From Multifurca ochricompacta (Eukaryota; Basidiomycota; Agaricomycetes; Russulales; Russulaceae), in assembly GCA_022496185.1 (NCBI GenBank), contig WTXG01000263.1, positions 1-49,216 on the forward strand: a stretch of 49,216 bases of DNA, in the 5' to 3' direction. The notes below the pieces were generated by a model that ran no database searches, had not been told where the DNA came from, and saw only the letters and a list, made by a program, of their open reading frames with translations. Shown piece after piece: positions 44,493 through 49,216 of the stretch (within the stretch, counting starts at the first letter, position 1; every line of letters starts with the position of its first letter). The position numbers and the translations under genes are program-made.

Positions 44493-44699
44493 ATGGAACC
44501 AGCAAGCAGTGTATTTGCAAGTATGAGCACAACATACCCTCAACTTCAAAGCCTTAGTTATCTCGGGGCTCCCTCCTTCACTCTCACATCTCCCCTGTCT
44601 CTCTCCATTCAGAAGCACACTTCTCACCACAGATTGGATCTGTTCAGTGGTGAGTTCGAGGCAAAGGACGTTCCCAAGAGAAAAAAGAGAGATGTTTGA
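44493..44699 (+). CDS. Small unassigned ORF, 68 aa
   Basis: ORF of 68 codons (MEPASSVFASMSTTYPQLQ..., ending PKRKKRDV, a basic cluster like a nuclear signal). It lies about 120 bp after a TATAAA and a CT-rich leader, outside the recognised transposon boundaries. GTGAGT near 44650 could be a splice donor, so the ORF may be the first exon of a larger gene. A family-C hAT-like element enters 13 bp after the stop, which could have broken such a gene. No family is recognised; it may equally be chance. Confidence 0.25.
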   Translation: MEPASSVFASMSTTYPQLQSLSYLGAPSFTLTSPLSLSIQKHTSHHRLDLFSGEFEAKDVPKRKKRDV

Positions 44700-44711
44700 G
44701 AACCCTGAGAG

Positions 44712-45213
44712 TAGTGATGTTCCGGCCCGGCTTGGCCCAAAAGCCGCGGCTTTGGCTCGGCCTGAGGCGGCTCCGGCTTTCCAGAAGTCTGGGCCGAGCC
44801 AAAGCCGCCACAGACGGCTTGGCCCTGGCCCGGCTTGGCCCAAGCCGCGGCTTTTGGTAGAGAAAATATTATGACATATAACCAGTAGTTATAGTTCAGC
44901 TAATCCAAATCTGACTTAGTGTGTTACGTATTGCAAAGCTATATCGAAGAAAAAGTTTGAAATGCCGCGATAAATATGATCACGTGACCCAAATCAACCA
45001 CTTTGTGATCAGATTTCTACTGATTTTGACGATTGCTAATGCACTTGTATGTGCTGTTGAAAGCCGCGGCCTGAGCCGGCGGCTTTGGCTTTTAGTTTCT
45101 CTGAGCCGGGCCAAAGCCCTTGCTGGGCCGTCACAACGGCCTGGCTTGGCCCGGCCCAAACAGGCCCGGCTTGGCCCGGCTTCCGGCTTTGAGCCGGGCC
45201 AGGCACATCACTA
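44712..45213. mobile_element. hAT-like non-autonomous element, family C, copy 2 (502 bp)
   Basis: Ends TAGTGATGTTCCGGCC and (inverted) TAGTGATGTGCCTGGCC; TSD CCTGAGAG at 44704-44711 and 45214-45221. About 150 bp of GGCCCGGCTT/AAGCCGCGGC palindromic repeats at each end and a ~150-bp AT-rich centre; a short deletion derivative compared with copy 1. CpG sites are largely intact, so it looks young. Confidence 0.92.
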
Positions 45214-45710
45214 CCTGAGAGAGTGTGTCTATGTTGCTGAGGGAATGTCAGAAAAGGATGTTTGTTGATAGCCTTTTTGCGTGCAGAGAAGCGAAAGAGA
45301 AAGATAAAATAAGACAGAACCCTCATTGGTTTGGTTATCATGTCTGGCCTTACCACTAGAACACAACCATTATATGTACCTTTATATGCTTGTAAAGGGA
45401 CCAGTTGAAGGGAAGACTAGTGTGCATGAGGGCAGGAGTTTGGATGAAAGAGGACAACTCGTGCATGATCGGATTTCCTACTTGTATCAGAGTCTGTCTG
45501 AAATTGAAACTAATGTGTCAAATATTTTTATTAAATAAAGCTGTGAAACAAGAGCATATGCTTTGGTCTGGAGGCTTCACCGGAAGTATCTTAACAACAA
45601 CTAAAATAATGATAACCGAGCTGAACCTGGATAAATACAAAGTAGTCGCCTTAAATTTTAGAATACGTTTGAAAAGGTGCCACTCCGAAAGCAGTTCCAT
45701 ACTTGTAGCT
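45214..45710. other. Intergenic stretch, no gene recognised
   Basis: AT-rich 3' flank of the NACHT-ankyrin gene. Short ORFs exist (for example 45405-45839 on the plus strand) but they overlap the ankyrin gene antisense or lack any family resemblance. No repeat terminus seen. Confidence 0.5.
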
Positions 45711-48700
45711 CTACACATTGATCCTTGCACCATGCTCAATCAACAATTTCTCGATCTCGACATGTCTGTTGACTGCCGCCGCCCGCAGAGGATATGTATA
45801 ACCGCCGCCCTCCGCATTGACATCAGCACCATGGTCTAGCAGCCATTTCACGATCTCAACATGTCCCTGGGCTGCCGCCGCCTGCAGAGGATATCCATAA
45901 TATCCGCCCTCCGCATTGACATCAGCGCCATGGTCTACCAACCATTTCGCGATCTCAGCATGTCCGTTGACTATCGCCGCCTGCAGAGGATATCCATAAT
46001 AGCCGCCCTCCGCATTGACATCAGCGCCATGGTCTAGAAGCCATTTCACGATCTCGACATGTCCGTTGTCTGCTGCTGCCTGCAGAGGATATCCATACCC
46101 CCCGCCCTCCGCATTGACATCAGCACCATGGTCTACCAGCCATTTCACGATCTTGACATGTCCCTTGGCTGCCGCCGCCTGCAGAGGATGTCCATAAGTG
46201 CCGCCCCCTGCATTGACATCAGCGCCATGGTCTAGCAATGATTTAAAAATCTCCAAATGTCCATTGGCTGCCACCGCCTGCAGAGGATATCCATAACGGC
46301 CACCCTCCACATTGACATCAGCGCCATGGTCTAGTAGCCATTTCACGATCTTGACATGTCCGTTGTCTGCCGCTGCCTGCAGAGGATATCTATAATAGCC
46401 GCCCTTTGCATTGACATCAGCGCCATGGTCTACCAGCCATTTCACGATCTCGACATGTCCCTTGGCTGCCGCCGCCTGCAGAGGATATCCATAATAGCCG
46501 CCCTCTGCATTGACATCAGCACCATGGTCTACCAGCCATTTCATGATCTCGACATGTCCGTTGTCTGCCGCCGCCTGCAGAGGATATCCATAAGTGCCGC
46601 CCCTCGCATTGACATCAGCGCCATGGTCTAGCAATGATTTGAAAATCTCCAAATGTCCATTGGCTGCCGCCGCCTGCAGAGGATATCCATACCCGCCGCC
46701 CTTTGCATTGACATCAGCACCATGGTCTAGTAGCCATTTCACGATTTCGACGTCTCCGAAGGCTGCCGCCGCCTGCAGAGGATATCCATAAGTGCCGCCC
46801 TTTGCATTGACATCAACGCCATGATCTAGCAGCAATTTCACGATCTCGACATGTCCGAAGGCTATCGCCGCCTGCAGAGGATATCCATAATAGCCGCCCT
46901 TTGCATTGACATCAGCGCCATGGTCTACCAGCCATTTCACGATCTCGACATGTCCCTTGGCTATCGCTGCCTGCAGAGGATATCCATAATCGCCGCCCTT
47001 TGCATTGACATCAGTGCCATGGTCTAGAAGCCATTTCACGATCTCGACATGTCCCTTGGCTATCGCCGCCTGCAGAGGATATCCATAATAGCCGCCCTTT
47101 GCATTGACATCAGCGCCATGGTCTACCAGCCATTTCACGATCTCGACATGTCCCTTGGCTATCGCCGCCTGCAGAGGATATCCATAAGTGCCGCCCTTTG
47201 CATTGACATCAGCGCCATGGTCTACCAGCCATTTCACCAGTTGCAAGAAGCCGCAGAGAGCCGCGTAGTATATTGGGTGTACTGAAGTGTTTTTTGTCCC
47301 CTCCTCCCCGTATGAGTCCAAGTCATATATTCCAATCCAAACTAGGAAGTGCGTCTTGTCTGGGTCAAACAAGGATTCCATTCCGTCTCGTACATCTAAG
47401 GAGACATCCTCGAATCGTGCGTGATCGACCCAGTGTTCTGCCGCATATCGAGACAACGGGAAGTTCAAGATAGTATTGGTGTCCGTGGTCTTGTCGAATC
47501 CGAGCAGCGTGCTCAGGCATGTCTGCGCAAGCACTCTATTCGATTCTTTGGGGAGAACATGGTAGCGCCTTTCCGTCGATCTCGCCAGCCGGTCTGATGT
47601 CAGGAATTCCCGCACAGAGAAGTGCGCAAACTGTACAACACGACACTCTTTTCCTCTGTCATCGACGTGATTGACAATGACAACCAAGCTGGAGCATGTG
47701 GACAGTACAGTTCCGTCAGAGTCCGGGTTTCGCCAGGTTATGTCATGCTTTGGCATATTGCCAGCGTCGAAATCGAATTCAAGCATCGTCGCAACCTCCT
47801 TGACTAGGAGTGGACGAGCAGAGAACGCAAGGCATTGGAACAGGCGATGAGAAAATTTCCAGTCATTATCTTCGATCCTCCGTAGCGTGGCCTCATATGT
47901 TTCATCTAGTGTTTTTGGGAGTGATTCGAGCGTCGAAGAGAAGTTCCTTGGTAGACAACGACGCAGTGTCTCTAGTTGGCAGAAAACCCATCTGAACCTA
48001 CACCATGACATGAATAATGATCGCGAAATAAATAGTCGTTCTGGTTTGAAGCTTACATTCCGTTTGCCTTTTCCGAGAGCGTTTTGATCACCAGTTCCTT
48101 TCTCTCCGCCTCCCACTCACTCATCATGGGGTCCGTGTTGACCGTTGAGTAGATGTATTCGTGGATGTCCCGCGTTTGCCCACTTTCCGCATGAAGGGAT
48201 ACAGGACAATGTGCCAGCTTTGTAAAAGCTTTCTGAATATCTGGTTCGGGGCGGCTAGTGACGCAGATCCTTAAATTTCGGAGGCGGGGGTCGACGAGGT
48301 CTTTAATAAGTTTAATACTTCTTCACGTTTAGACGGCATTCCAGAGAGGGGACATTCGTCGAGGGCATCAATGATGATGTACATTGTGTCCTGAACGGGT
48401 GTTACGAGCATGGCCTTCAAAGTTTCTGCAAGATCCTTCTCGTCGGGCTGCTTCTGGCCATTACCATGTTTCGAGTACAATTCCGAGACGATGGCACGGT
48501 AGGCATCTGACTGAGAACAGAGCTGCACTAAGAGAGAAGATAGTAGCCCACGGATATTTTGCTTTTCCGTGTCTCGAAAGTCGCAATAAAAGTACGCAAA
48601 GCAGGCAGATCCACCATAGCATGGACGCTGGACATCCTCAACGATGGTGGAACTGATCATTCAGATGAGTGCTAGCGATACCCTATAATGCTAGGCAAAC

Positions 48701-49216
48701 GTACCAAAGGATGCTCTTGCCAGATCCCGCTTTCAAGAAAAGACCGTCAGCAACAAAAGCACCCAAATAGTGCAGTCAACCTACCATTCCCATTTAACCA
48801 TAGAAGCGAACCCTTCGATTTCCATTCCTTGAATCTTTCGCCTTCAACGAACCACTTTGCGGTTCCCTCATGGTAAAGTTTCCGCGCAATGTTGTGATTT
48901 TTAGATGGGTCAGGAGGTGACAGCCATGTCCGAATGTCCTTGTTCATCTGATCATCTGCAAATAAAATCTTAGCTGCCTTGTCTATAATGTTACTGCGAA
49001 AGGGATGACGAACCATCATCTTGTTCACAGTACCAAATGTGTGCGCCGCTACGGCGAGAGACTCTTCCCGGGTCAATTTATCCAACCTCTGAAGGGAGTC
49101 CTGGACCTATTATCCCTATCAACATCCGTCCATACGCCCCTGCCAATATTTAATCGCGGAACATTAAAATGGTAGTTCACTCACTGATTCGTCTTGTTGG
49201 ATCTGTTTCGTCGCCA
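45711..49216 (-). CDS. NACHT-ankyrin STAND (NLR-like) protein; 5' end outside window, possible frameshift
   Basis: Predicted exons (minus): >49216-49185, 49106-48785, 48729-48705, 48652-48057, 47997-45711; introns of 78, 55, 52 and 59 bp, all GT-AG. Domains: an N-terminal linker typical of fungal NACHT proteins (TWLSPPDPSKNHNIARKL..FKEWKSKGSLLWLNG), Walker A GNAGSGKS made by splicing in a 25-bp exon, Walker B TMYIIIDALDECP, the RICVTSRPEPDIQ motif, FRWVFCQLETLRRCLP, a winged-helix-like region (LPKTLDETYEATLRRI, VQFAHFSVREFLTS) and about sixteen ankyrin repeats. A one-base frame change between Walker B and RICVTSRP (about 48280-48310, near five Gs at 48286-48290) breaks the frame; mutation or assembly error cannot be told apart. 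Proteins of this class act as intracellular sensors in fungal self/non-self recognition; the ligand is unknown. Confidence 0.85.
45732..47216 (-). repeat. Ankyrin repeat array: fifteen exact 99-bp units
   Basis: Fifteen consecutive 33-codon units, each starting G[AVT]DVN and running A.GG.YGYPLQAA..., GH.EI.K.L.DH, with no indel between units; a partial unit (GARINV) ends the protein and a diverged one precedes the array. DNA identity between units is very high. Differences cluster at unit positions 7 (K/E/R/G), 10 (T/Y/D/G/R) and 19-22. Confidence 0.95.

Noticed and set aside
45732..47285. Plus-strand ORFs of 60-90 aa across the ankyrin array
   Set aside because: They are antisense shadows created by the repeated, stop-free 99-bp unit.

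Overview
The window looks like transposon-dense (heterochromatic) DNA of a filamentous fungus, most likely an agaricomycete basidiomycete. Three things point there: a NACHT-ankyrin STAND (NLR-like) gene with very short GT-AG introns (52-78 bp), chromodomain Ty3/Gypsy elements next to Ty1/Copia elements, and C-to-T decay at CpG sites throughout the repeats. The species cannot be named from this sequence.

Positions 1-44089 are almost wholly nested mobile elements; most junctions can be resolved by target-site duplications (TSDs). A plus-strand Copia relic (Copia-3: 17207-17273, continuing at 31765-33215) is the oldest host layer. It was hit by Copia-2 (17274-31759, minus, TSD TGGTA), whose 5' LTR was hit by Gypsy-3 (22449-31684, minus, TSD CAAGA). 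Gypsy-3 in turn holds a solo LTR (27611-28188, TSD TTTCA) and a hAT-like element (23058-24220, TSD CTCTAAGT). On the left, a plus-oriented Gypsy LTR (16931-17206) sits in Copia-3 and was hit by a hAT-like element (15992-16930). That was split by Gypsy-1 (1143-15991, minus), which holds Gypsy-2 (3384-10647, minus, TSD GGGAA) and two copies of a third hAT-like family (1-1142 and 14550-15534). Right of Copia-3 lie further hAT-like elements (33773-35308, 35476-36906) and a young Copia-1 (37275-44089, minus, TSD CAGCT) with another hAT-like element inside its 5' LTR (42327-43778).

Positions 44090-45710 hold a promoter-like stretch with a small unassigned ORF and a short hAT-like element (44712-45213). 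Positions 45711-49216 hold the only clear host gene: a minus-strand NACHT gene with about sixteen ankyrin repeats, fifteen of them exact 33-codon units. It may be broken by one frameshift, and its 5' end lies beyond the window.

Together: the Gypsy elements encode Gag (zinc knuckle), protease, RT, RNase H and a chromodomain integrase, with gag and pol apparently joined by a -1 frameshift at a T5 run found at the same place in all three. All three carry a third ORF after integrase; in Gypsy-1 and Gypsy-3 it ends in CCHC knuckles. No element is intact. Most in-frame stops are TGA where CGA is expected, the mark of methyl-CpG deamination. No hAT transposase is present, so those elements are non-autonomous.
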